A stretch of DNA of 64,000 nt. Source: Streptomyces sp. HPF1205 (GTDB taxonomy: Bacteria; Actinomycetota; Actinomycetes; Streptomycetales; Streptomycetaceae). Made by a program: the position numbers and the translations under genes. The notes beneath the pieces are model-generated. The model saw only the letters and a program-made list of their open reading frames with translations. It did no database searches and had not been told where the DNA came from. Positions 1 to 7,078 of the stretch are shown in pieces; position 1 is the stretch's first letter, and each line of letters starts with the position of its first letter. The stretch covers positions 186,001 through 250,000 of the forward strand of contig NZ_JAINVH010000006.1 in the NCBI RefSeq assembly GCF_020400825.1, written 5' to 3'.

Positions 1-1000
1 GCTCGGCCTCGTCGGCCAGCGCCAGCCGCAGCGCGGTGCCGATCGGCAGCGGCAGCCCCTCGGGCAGCCGGTCGACGGTGCCGAAGTCCAGCACGCCCAG
101 CCGCCAGCCCTCCACCGGGCCGTCGTCGACCAGCAGCCGGAAGTTGCCCGGGTGCGGGTCGGCGTGCAGCAGCCCGGTGCGGGCCGGACCGGCGAACAGG
201 AAGTGGGACAGCAGCTGTCCCGCCCGGTCCCGCATCTCCTGACTGCCCCCGGAGATCACCTCCGACAGCGGCACCCCGTCCAGCCACTCGGTGACCAGCA
301 CCTGGTCCGCCTGGTGGACGACGTCGGGCACCACCACGTCGGGGTCGCCGGCGAACTCCGCCGCGTGCCTGTGCTGCGCCTTCGCCTCCAGCGAGTAGTC
401 CAGCTCCTCCGCGACCCGCTCCCGCAGCTCCGCCAGGAGCGGCTTGACGTCCATCCCCGGGATGAGCGGCCCGAACAGACGTGCCACCCGTCCGAGTTGG
501 GACAGGTCGGACAGCAGCGCGTCCCCCGCCCCCGGGTACTGGACCTTGACCGCGACCAGCCGCCCGTCGCTCCACACCGCCCGGTGCACCTGCCCGATCG
601 AGGCGGCCGCGGCCGGGGTGTCCTCGAAGCTCGTGAACAGCGACCGCCAGTCGCGGCCCAGCCGCTCGGCCAGCACCCGGTGGACGGTGCGGGCCGGCAT
701 CGGCGGGGCGGCCTCCTGGAGCTTGGTCAGCGCCGCCCGGTAGGGGCTCGCGATGTCCTCGGGGAGAGCCGACTCGAAGACCGACAGGGCCTGCCCGAAC
801 TTCATGGCGCCGCCCTTGAGCTCGCCCAGCACCTTGAAGAGCTGCTCGGCCGTGCGCTCCTGCAGTTCGACGGCGACCTCGTCGGCGGGCCTGCCGCCCA
901 GGCGCTTGCCGAGCCCCAGCGTGGCCCGCCCGGCGAAGCCCAGCGGCAGCGCGGCGAGCTTGGCGGTGCGGGTCACAGCCTTGCGCGGAAGATCAGACAT
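1..1000 (-). CDS. ABC1/AarF-family atypical kinase (C-terminus cut by window edge)
   Basis: This is a protein-kinase-like fold of the ABC1/UbiB/AarF family. About 333 codons are visible and the C-terminus lies outside the window. The KxGQ-type signature of the family is seen as KFGQ near residues 67-70. It is followed by an AVKVQYPG segment carrying the ATP-binding lysine, a HADPHPGNF catalytic loop and a DFG metal-binding triad. The ATG at 1000 is preceded by GAGGGG as ribosome binding site. Family members are ATPases linked to isoprenoid quinone and lipid metabolism. Streptomycetes use menaquinone, so the substrate here is open. It is followed on the opposite side by an E1-like gene on the same strand with only 21 bases between them. 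Confidence 0.88.
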   Translation of the reverse strand, partial: MSDLPRKAVTRTAKLAALPLGFAGRATLGLGKRLGGRPADEVAVELQERTAEQLFKVLGELKGGAMKFGQALSVFESALPEDIASPYRAALTKLQEAAPPMPARTVHRVLAERLGRDWRSLFTSFEDTPAAAASIGQVHRAVWSDGRLVAVKVQYPGAGDALLSDLSQLGRVARLFGPLIPGMDVKPLLAELRERVAEELDYSLEAKAQHRHAAEFAGDPDVVVPDVVHQADQVLVTEWLDGVPLSEVISGGSQEMRDRAGQLLSHFLFAGPARTGLLHADPHPGNFRLLVDDGPVEGWRLGVLDFGTVDRLPEGLPLPIGTALRLALADEAE

Positions 1001-1021
1001 GCGCCCCTCATTTCCCCTCGG

Positions 1022-2305
1022 TCACATGGCCATTGTGCCCCTCCCCACCGACGCCCCGGCGAAGAGAGCATCACTTGCCGCCCGGCTCCGTGCTTTGTCC
1101 TCATCTGCGCCATCAGCGGATTCGCCCGGCCAGGGCCCTCCCGGCCAGGGCCCTCCCGCCCAGGGCCCTCCCGGCCAGGGCGCGGCGCCCGCCGCGCCGC
1201 AGCCGCAGCGGGGGTCGGCCGGCAGCGCCCGCGTCCGGGTGGCCAGCCGGGCCAGCGACAGCTCCACCCGGGCCCCGAGGCCGGGCGCCGGCCGCCCGTC
1301 CAAGTGGGCCAGCACATGGGCCGCCGCCAGCCCGGCCACCGCTGTGGCCTGCGCCACGTCGCACGCGGGCACAGCGGGCTGCCGCCCCGACCTGAGCTGG
1401 GCCAGCATCCGGGGCCAGTGCGGGTCGCCGTCGGCCAGCTTCAGGGCCAGGCACTCCCCGCACGCCGTCCGCCCCGGCACCACCAGCGGGCCGACCACGC
1501 CGAGGCCCTCCACCACCCCCGTATACAGGTGCGGCACGCCCGACGCCACCAGCCGCCGCGCCTCGGCCGGCTCCGGCGCGTACGCGGCCAGCCCGTCCCT
1601 GGGGGCCAGCACCGCCACCACGGGCCCCGGCCCTGCGCCGCGCCCACCCCCTGCGCCGCCCCGCTCCGCCGACGGACCCGAGCGGTCCGCCGCGGCGCCC
1701 ACTCCCTTGAGGTCGGGGGCCGCCCGGCGGACCGCTCCCCGCCCCGCGGCGTCGCGGCGATCGCCGACGTGCTCGGCCGGGATGCCGCCCGGAGCGGTGT
1801 CCCACGGTTCGACCCGGCCGCCGTCGAGCAGGTCCACGGCGCCCACCCCGGCCGCCGACAGCAGCGCGGCGACCTGCGCCCCGACCCGTCCCGCCCCGTG
1901 CACCCGCACCCGGGCCGCGCGCCGGTGCCGTATCCGCGCCGCCGCCGCGCCCGGGGCCGGATGCAGCAGGGACAGGGCGGCCAGGTCGGGACGCAGCCGG
2001 TCCAGCGCGGCCGTCCGGTGCCGCACCGCCGCGGACAGGGGAGCGTGCGCCGCCGCGTCGTCCAGCACCCCGCCGCGGGCGAGCACACCCAGCAGCCGCC
2101 GCACCCGGTCCGGCCCCAGACCCAGCGCCGCCGCGTCCCGCAGCAGGGTCTCGCCGCCGCGCGTGCCGTCCAGCAGGTCGAGGAAGCCCGCCTCGGCCCC
2201 GTCCACCGGCTCCAGCACCACCGCACGCTCCGGGTCCACCCCGAACTGCACGCACGCCCGCCCCCGCCAGCTCCGCCGCAGCGCGGCCTTCAGCATCGGA
2301 CGCAT
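1022..2305 (-). CDS. Orphan ThiF/E1-like protein resembling TOMM cyclodehydratase E1 domain
   Basis: This 427-residue protein has a Rossmann-type GAGRVG at residues 137-142. An N-terminal winged-helix-like segment (about 15-90) could be a RiPP recognition element. A PGRTACGEC motif (Cys282, Cys285) is followed by a DPHWPRMLAQL segment, and CGC lies near 367-369. This layout matches the E1-like half of azole-forming cyclodehydratases (TIGR03882-type) better than MoeB or ThiF, although metal-binding Cys pairs are common to all of them. No YcaO, precursor peptide or dehydrogenase lies nearby, so the role is unknown. The C-terminal tail has GPWPGG repeats encoded by a 15-bp tandem repeat. It probably shares an operon with the ABC1 kinase gene downstream. 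Confidence 0.75.
   Translation of the reverse strand: MRPMLKAALRRSWRGRACVQFGVDPERAVVLEPVDGAEAGFLDLLDGTRGGETLLRDAAALGLGPDRVRRLLGVLARGGVLDDAAAHAPLSAAVRHRTAALDRLRPDLAALSLLHPAPGAAAARIRHRRAARVRVHGAGRVGAQVAALLSAAGVGAVDLLDGGRVEPWDTAPGGIPAEHVGDRRDAAGRGAVRRAAPDLKGVGAAADRSGPSAERGGAGGGRGAGPGPVVAVLAPRDGLAAYAPEPAEARRLVASGVPHLYTGVVEGLGVVGPLVVPGRTACGECLALKLADGDPHWPRMLAQLRSGRQPAVPACDVAQATAVAGLAAAHVLAHLDGRPAPGLGARVELSLARLATRTRALPADPRCGCGAAGAAPWPGGPWAGGPWPGGPWPGESADGADEDKARSRAASDALFAGASVGRGTMAM
1131..1180 (-). repeat. 15-bp tandem repeat inside the E1-like gene
   Basis: The unit CAGGGCCCTCCCGGC is repeated just over three times with one substitution. It encodes a GPWPG pentapeptide repeat on the minus strand near the C-terminus of the E1-like protein. 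The unit is a multiple of three, so copy-number change would preserve the frame. Confidence 0.85.
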
Positions 2306-2434
2306 GACTCCCGCCTCCCCGTTTCCGCGCGCCTCGCGCGCCGGCCCGTGCCGCCCCGCCTTCCGGCGCGACGGCCATCACTCCGCGTGAGTGATGCTTG
2401 CAGCGTGCCGGTTTCCCGCGACCGCCCCGCGGAG

Positions 2435-2451
2435 TTATCCACAGGCTGTGG
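2435..2451. promoter_or_regulatory. DnaA-box-like TTATCCACA overlapping a CCACAG-G-CTGTGG dyad
   Basis: TTATCCACA (2435-2443) equals the classical bacterial DnaA box. Its last part forms a near-perfect inverted repeat, CCACAG g CTGTGG (2439-2451). It lies between the divergent E1-like and metallopeptidase genes. A single box is not an origin. It could be a DnaA-regulated or titration site, or the operator of another regulator. Confidence 0.5.
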
Positions 2452-2535
2452 GGAATAGTCGTTCAATATGCGTACGGATCGCGGTGATTCCGCTGGCAAC
2501 CGCCCGGCGGGCGGACGTCCCACAGGGACAGCGGG

Positions 2536-2551
2536 TAACGTCGTGGCCGTG
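2536..2551 (+). promoter_or_regulatory. -10 box TAACGT seven bases before GTG start (leaderless promoter)
   Basis: TAACGT (2536-2541) ends exactly seven bases before the GTG at 2549. The predicted first transcribed base is therefore the start codon. This decides the start of the metallopeptidase gene in preference to an ATG at 2468, which has no ribosome binding site. Confidence 0.5.
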
Positions 2552-3142
2552 TCCGCCGATCCCGCGCATCATCCGGCCGCCCGTCCCACCCCCGACGTGA
2601 CGACGGGCGCGAAGGGCGGGACGGGCGGGGTGGAAGTGCGCCGCAGCGCCCGCCGGCGACGGACCGTGTCCGCCTACCGCGAGGGCGACCGCACCATCGT
2701 CCTCATCCCGGCCCGGATGTCCGCCGCGGAGGAGCAGCGCTGGGTGGGCGTGATGCTCGACAAGCTCGCCGCGCAGGAGAGCCGCAGGACGCCCGGTGAC
2801 AGCGAATTGGCGGAGCGGGCCGCGCAGCTCTCGCAGCAGTACCTGCGCGGCCGGGCCGTACCTGACACGGTGCGGTGGGTCACCAACCAGAACTCCCGGT
2901 GGGGGTCGTGCACGCCCGCCGAGGGCAGCATCCGGCTCTCGCACCGGCTGCGGGGCATGCCCGAGTACGTGATCGACTACGTGCTGCTGCACGAGCTGGC
3001 GCACCTGCTCGTGCCGGGCCACGGCCCCAGCTTCTGGAAGCTGCTGGAGGGCTATCCGCGCACCGAGCGGGCGCGCGGATTCCTCGAAGGCGTCGTGGCG
3101 GCCGGCCGCCTGCCCCGTCCGTCCGAGGCGGACGGGGAATAG
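2549..3142 (+). CDS. YgjP/DUF45-type M48-like metallopeptidase
   Basis: This 197-residue protein has the YgjP/SprT-like signature: NSRWGSC (about residues 115-121), a following G-I-L strand, then HELAH at 148-152 and His158. These supply HExxH plus a third zinc ligand. The N-terminal 30 residues are Pro/Gly-rich and poorly conserved in type. The substrate is unknown; family members are small cytoplasmic zincins. The GTG start is chosen because a TAACGT -10 element sits seven bases upstream. An in-frame ATG at 2468 would add 27 residues. It is divergent from the E1-like gene, and the TerD gene follows after 71 bases. Confidence 0.85.
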   Translation: MSADPAHHPAARPTPDVTTGAKGGTGGVEVRRSARRRRTVSAYREGDRTIVLIPARMSAAEEQRWVGVMLDKLAAQESRRTPGDSELAERAAQLSQQYLRGRAVPDTVRWVTNQNSRWGSCTPAEGSIRLSHRLRGMPEYVIDYVLLHELAHLLVPGHGPSFWKLLEGYPRTERARGFLEGVVAAGRLPRPSEADGE

Positions 3143-3213
3143 CCGCTGCCGGTGCGACCGGTTAGCCTGTCGCAACGCACCACGCACTCAGGGGATGGGG
3201 GAACGGTCGCACC

Positions 3214-4923
3214 ATGGCCAGGGAATTCCAGCGCGGCCACAAGGCCAGGATCAGCGATCTGACCGCGGGCACGGATCTGTACATCGGTGTGCAGATCGCG
3301 GCGCCGGGACTGACGTTCGACATCAGTTGCTTCGGACTGGACGCGGCCGAGCAGCTCTCGGACGATCGCTACTTCGTCTTCTTCAACCAGCCCAAGTCCC
3401 CGGAGGAAGCCATCCAGTTGCTCGGCCCGCAGGCCGGCGACACCGAGTCCTTCCGCGTCACGCTCGACAGCGTCCCCCAGTCGGTGCGCAAGCTCTCGTT
3501 CACCGCGACCATCGACGGCGACGGCCGCATGTCGCAGATCGGCCCCGGTTGGATCCGGCTCGTCGCGGGCGGCGAGGAGGTCGCCCGGTACTCGTTCACC
3601 GGCGCCGAGTTCAGCACCGAGCGGGCCGTGATGCTCGCGGACATCTACTACAAGGACGTGTGGCGGTTCGCCGCTGTCGGGCAGGGCTTCGACGGCGGGC
3701 TCGCCGCCCTGCTGCGGAACTTCGGCGGTGAGGTCGCGGAGGAGGAGCCCGCACCCCAGGCCGCGCCGGCCGCCGCCCCGGGATTCGCGCCCCCGCCCGG
3801 CCCGGCCTCGGTGCCCGTACCCGGATTCGCGCCCCCGCCCGGCCCCTCCGCCGCGCCGTCCGCACCCACTCCGCCGCCCGCACCCATGGCGCCGACCCCG
3901 CCGCCCGCGCCCGCCTTCGGAGCCCCCGCCCCCGCCGGCGCGGGCTTCACCCCGCCGCCCGCCCCCGGCAACCCCGACATCCACCAGGCGCCCACCATGA
4001 TCGCGCCCATGACCGCGCCCCCGGGGCAGACACCGCCCTCGCCCCCGCCCTTCGGCCAGGTCCCGCCGCCCCAGCCGGCCCCCGCCCCCGGCCAGTTCGC
4101 CGCCCCACCCGGCTACCAGCAGCCGCCACCCGGGTACGGGCAGCCCGCTCCCGCCCCGCCCGGCTACCAGCAGCCGCCTGGTTACGGGCAGCCGCCTGGT
4201 TACGCGCAGCCAGGCGGCGGATACGGGCAGCCGGGCGGTCAGGGCCCGCAGGCCGCCGCACCCGGCCTCGGCGTCGCCATGCAGAAGTACCGCGAGGCCC
4301 CCACCGGCCGCCGCTGGACCCAGCAGAACGCCAAGATGATGCGGGCCGACCTCGCCCAGGAGGGCGGCCAGCCGGTCCTGGCCCGGCAGGGCAGCATGGT
4401 CCTGTACCAGGGCAAGGTCGACTTCGGCTACAAGGGCGCGGGCTTCGTCGGCCGCATCGTCGGCAACGCCACCGGCCAGGAGATGCAGCTCATGCGCTGC
4501 ACGGGCGGCGGGCAGGTCTTCTTCGCCGAGAACGGCGCCTATCTGCACCCCGTCGAGCTGCAGAACGACGCCATCTGCGTCTCCGCGGAGAACGTCCTGG
4601 CGTTCGACGAATCGCTGCAGCACGAGGTGCGCAGGATCGAGGGCCACGGCATCCCGGGCGGCGCCCTGTTCACCATGCAGTTCCAGGGCACCGGCACCCT
4701 GATCGTCAAGACCCACGGCACCCCTGTGGTCCTGCCGGTCACCACGACCACGTACGCCGACAGCAACGCCGTCGTCGCCTGGTCGGCGGGCGCCCAGGTG
4801 ATCGTCTCCAGCCAGGTGAGGCTGCGCAGGAGCGCGTACCCCGGCCACAGCGGCGAGACCGTGAACCTCCAGTTCCGCGGCGCGCCGGGCAACTTCATCG
4901 TCGTCCAGCCCTACGAGGTGTGA
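3214..4923 (+). CDS. TerD-AIM24 fusion protein with Pro-rich linker
   Basis: The 569-residue protein starts with a TerD domain (about 1-172), a calcium-binding fold of the tellurite/stress-response family. A long Pro/Ala/Gly/Gln-rich linker (about 176-350) includes several GYxQP-type units. The C-terminus is an AIM24 beta-sandwich domain (about 355-567) with QLMRCTGGGQVFFA and a closing FIVVQPYEV strand. TerD proteins act in membrane-associated stress complexes. AIM24 is named from a yeast mitochondrial inner-membrane factor, and its bacterial role is unsettled. The ATG has GGGGATGGGGGA upstream, and TAGCCT near 3163 may be its -10. Two AIM24 genes follow with 6- and 16-base gaps, so the three form an operon. 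Confidence 0.9.
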   Translation: MAREFQRGHKARISDLTAGTDLYIGVQIAAPGLTFDISCFGLDAAEQLSDDRYFVFFNQPKSPEEAIQLLGPQAGDTESFRVTLDSVPQSVRKLSFTATIDGDGRMSQIGPGWIRLVAGGEEVARYSFTGAEFSTERAVMLADIYYKDVWRFAAVGQGFDGGLAALLRNFGGEVAEEEPAPQAAPAAAPGFAPPPGPASVPVPGFAPPPGPSAAPSAPTPPPAPMAPTPPPAPAFGAPAPAGAGFTPPPAPGNPDIHQAPTMIAPMTAPPGQTPPSPPPFGQVPPPQPAPAPGQFAAPPGYQQPPPGYGQPAPAPPGYQQPPGYGQPPGYAQPGGGYGQPGGQGPQAAAPGLGVAMQKYREAPTGRRWTQQNAKMMRADLAQEGGQPVLARQGSMVLYQGKVDFGYKGAGFVGRIVGNATGQEMQLMRCTGGGQVFFAENGAYLHPVELQNDAICVSAENVLAFDESLQHEVRRIEGHGIPGGALFTMQFQGTGTLIVKTHGTPVVLPVTTTTYADSNAVVAWSAGAQVIVSSQVRLRRSAYPGHSGETVNLQFRGAPGNFIVVQPYEV

Positions 4924-4929
4924 CCCGCC

Positions 4930-5613
4930 ATGGACCAGCAGATGATCGCGGGCTTCGCACCGACGCCGGTCGCCGCCCGAATGGAGAACCACGGCTCGGC
5001 GATCCTCAAGGTCGCCATGCAGACCGGCCACGACCTGTTCGCCCGCACCGGCTCGATGATCGCCTACGAGGGGTTCATCCAGTACGAGCCCAACCCGCCC
5101 GCCGTGCGCCAGATGGCCTCCGCCTGGCTGACGGGTGAGAGCACCCCGCTGATGAAGTGCAGCGGCGACGGCCTGCTCTACCTGGCCGACTACGGCGCCG
5201 ACGTGGTCTGCCTCAACCTCGACAACGAGTCGGTGTCCGTCAACGGCACCAACCTGCTCGCCTTCGACGCCCACCTCACCTGGGGCGTCGAGCGGGTCAA
5301 GGGCCTGGCGAAGTTCGCCGGGCAGGGCCTGTTCAACGTCGGCGTCTCCGGCCAGGGCTGGGTCGCCATCACCTCGCGCGGCACCCCCGTCGTCGTCGAC
5401 TGCGGCGCGGGCGCGGACGAGACGTACGTCGACCCGGACGCCCTCGTCGCCTGGTCGTCGGGGCTGAAGATGCGGGCCAAGCGCAGCTTCAAGGCGTCCT
5501 CGCTGATCGGGCGGGGCAGCGGCGAGGCGTTCCAGATCGGCTTCTCGGGCCAGGGCTTCGTGGTCGTCCAGCCCAGCGAGGACAGCACTGACCGGCTCCG
5601 GTTCCGGGGCTGA
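4930..5613 (+). CDS. AIM24-family beta-sandwich protein
   Basis: This 227-residue single-domain AIM24 protein has the repeated strand motifs PLMKCSGDGLLYLA, VAITSRGTPVVVD and GFVVVQPSE, and no signal peptide or membrane segment. It begins six bases after the TerD-AIM24 fusion stop, so translation is probably coupled. It is a paralogue of the fusion's C-terminal half and of the next gene. Hetero-oligomer formation among the three is plausible but is inference. Confidence 0.87.
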   Translation: MDQQMIAGFAPTPVAARMENHGSAILKVAMQTGHDLFARTGSMIAYEGFIQYEPNPPAVRQMASAWLTGESTPLMKCSGDGLLYLADYGADVVCLNLDNESVSVNGTNLLAFDAHLTWGVERVKGLAKFAGQGLFNVGVSGQGWVAITSRGTPVVVDCGAGADETYVDPDALVAWSSGLKMRAKRSFKASSLIGRGSGEAFQIGFSGQGFVVVQPSEDSTDRLRFRG

Positions 5614-5629
5614 GGGGGAGCGACACACC

Positions 5630-6391
5630 ATGCAGAGCCCGCTTTTCGCCCACACCGAGGTCCAGAACCAGGACCACTACAGCCTGCAGAACTCCTACCT
5701 GCTGCGGGTCCGCCTCGACGGTGCCGCCGGCCCCGACTGCCTGGCCCGCAAGGGGTCGATGGTCGCGTACCAGGGCATGATCGAGTTCGACGGGGAGTAC
5801 CAGTCGTCCGGCCGGCGCAGCGGCCGGCGGCAGACCGGCGAGGGCCTGGACCTGATGCGCTGCTCCGGCCAGGGCACGGTCTACCTGGCCAACCTGGCGC
5901 AGCAGATCCACATCCTCGACGTCGACCACGAGGGCCTGACCGTCGACAGCGCCTATGTGCTCGCGCTCGACTCCGGGCTGCACTGGGACGTGATCGCGGT
6001 CGACAGCCAGTACGGCCTGTCCGGGACCGGCCAGTACAACCTGGCGATCGCCGGCAGCGGCAAGGTCGCGGTCATGACGTCGGGCAAGCCGCTGATGATG
6101 CCGGTGACACCCGACAAGTACGTGTCGTGCGACGCCGACGCGGTGGTGGCCTGGTCGACCGGGCTGCGCGTCCAGATGCAGGCGCAGACCTCGTCCTCCT
6201 CGGTCTTCCGCAGGCGCGGCAGCACCGGGGAGGGCTGGGAGCTCAACTTCGTCGGCCAGGGCTACGTGCTGGTCCAGCCCAGCGAGCAGATGCCGCCGCA
6301 GAACGCCGTGATCGGCCAGGGCCTGAGGGCGCAGTACGGCCTCGGCGCGCAGGGGGCGCGGGGCGCGAACCAGGGCAACGCCTGGTCATAG
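5630..6391 (+). CDS. AIM24-family beta-sandwich protein
   Basis: This is a third AIM24 domain protein of 253 residues. Motifs include RKGSMVAYQGMIEFDG, DLMRCSGQGTVYLA and GYVLVQPSE. It has a short Gly/Ala/Gln-rich C-terminal tail (about 225-253). AGGGGGAGC lies just before the ATG as ribosome binding site. It is the last gene of the TerD/AIM24 operon and is convergent with the NUDIX gene. The function of the cluster is unknown; the company of TerD suggests envelope or membrane stress. Confidence 0.87.
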   Translation: MQSPLFAHTEVQNQDHYSLQNSYLLRVRLDGAAGPDCLARKGSMVAYQGMIEFDGEYQSSGRRSGRRQTGEGLDLMRCSGQGTVYLANLAQQIHILDVDHEGLTVDSAYVLALDSGLHWDVIAVDSQYGLSGTGQYNLAIAGSGKVAVMTSGKPLMMPVTPDKYVSCDADAVVAWSTGLRVQMQAQTSSSSVFRRRGSTGEGWELNFVGQGYVLVQPSEQMPPQNAVIGQGLRAQYGLGAQGARGANQGNAWS

Positions 6392-6547
6392 GCGGAGCCG
6401 GGCCGACGCTCGGTCACGGCCCGGGTGCGGGGCGCTCGTGGCGGCGCCCGCACCCAGCGCCGCCGCACCCCGCCGAACCCAGCGCCCCCGCACCCCGCCG
6501 CACCCGCGCCACGTACCCGCCACCCGCCACCCCCGCGGCGAGCGGCG
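6392..6547. other. Convergent intergenic region with CGCACCC-type imperfect repeats
   Basis: This C-rich stretch between the AIM24 and NUDIX genes contains several imperfect copies of a CGCACCCAGCGCC / CCGCACCCCGCC motif. I see no ORF with support and no clear hairpin-plus-T terminator. Confidence 0.4.
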
Positions 6548-7078
6548 CTACAGCACCGCCAGCGTCCGGTCCAGCAGCGCCGCGACCGAGCCGTCGGCGA
6601 CCTGCGGGACATGGTCGTAGGAGAACCAGCGCAGCTCCAGCGACTCGTCGCTGATGGCCTCCGTGGCCCCTGCGGGGGCCACGGCCGCGTACTGGACGTC
6701 GAGGTGCCAGGCGCATGGGGTGAGGTGCCGGTCAAGGTTCACCGGGGCGGGCACGAGCAGGCGCAGCCCCTCGATGCCGGACTCCTCGGTGGCCTCGCGC
6801 AGGGCGGCGGCGGCCAGGGAGGAGTCGTCCGGTTCGCAGTGCCCGCCCATCTGCAGCCACATCCGCAGCTTCGCGTGCAGGGTGAGCAGGACGCGCTCCC
6901 GTGAGGGGTCGACGACCAGGGCGCTGGCGGTCAGGTGCCCGGCCTTGCACGGCTTCCACATGCCGTCCGGATGCGTGGCCAGGTGCGCCAGATACCCGCG
7001 GCGCAGCTCGTCCTGGGCCGGATCGGGCGCACTCCACCCCTCCAGGACGCCCACCGCGTCCTCGTACAGCCCGCTCAC
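6548..7078 (-). CDS. NUDIX hydrolase
   Basis: This 176-residue protein has a Nudix box at about residues 79-102. The sequence is GHCEPDDSSLAAAALREATEESGI read in two halves (GHCEPDDSS, then REATEESGI). It has one residue more between the Gly and the REATEES part than the canonical spacing. Such enzymes hydrolyse nucleoside diphosphate derivatives; the substrate here is unknown. The GTG start overlaps the stop of the upstream zincin-like gene (GTGA), so the two are translationally coupled. Longer in-frame extensions upstream lie inside the neighbouring gene and are not used. Confidence 0.87.
   Translation of the reverse strand: MSGLYEDAVGVLEGWSAPDPAQDELRRGYLAHLATHPDGMWKPCKAGHLTASALVVDPSRERVLLTLHAKLRMWLQMGGHCEPDDSSLAAAALREATEESGIEGLRLLVPAPVNLDRHLTPCAWHLDVQYAAVAPAGATEAISDESLELRWFSYDHVPQVADGSVAALLDRTLAVL

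Noticed and set aside
2435..2451. Replication origin
   Set aside because: There is a single DnaA box without clustered boxes, dnaA or dnaN.
152..2458. 768-residue plus-strand ORF across the ABC1 and E1-like genes
   Set aside because: It is antisense to two genes with clear motifs and has random Arg/Pro/Gly-rich composition, as expected for an open shadow frame in GC-rich DNA.
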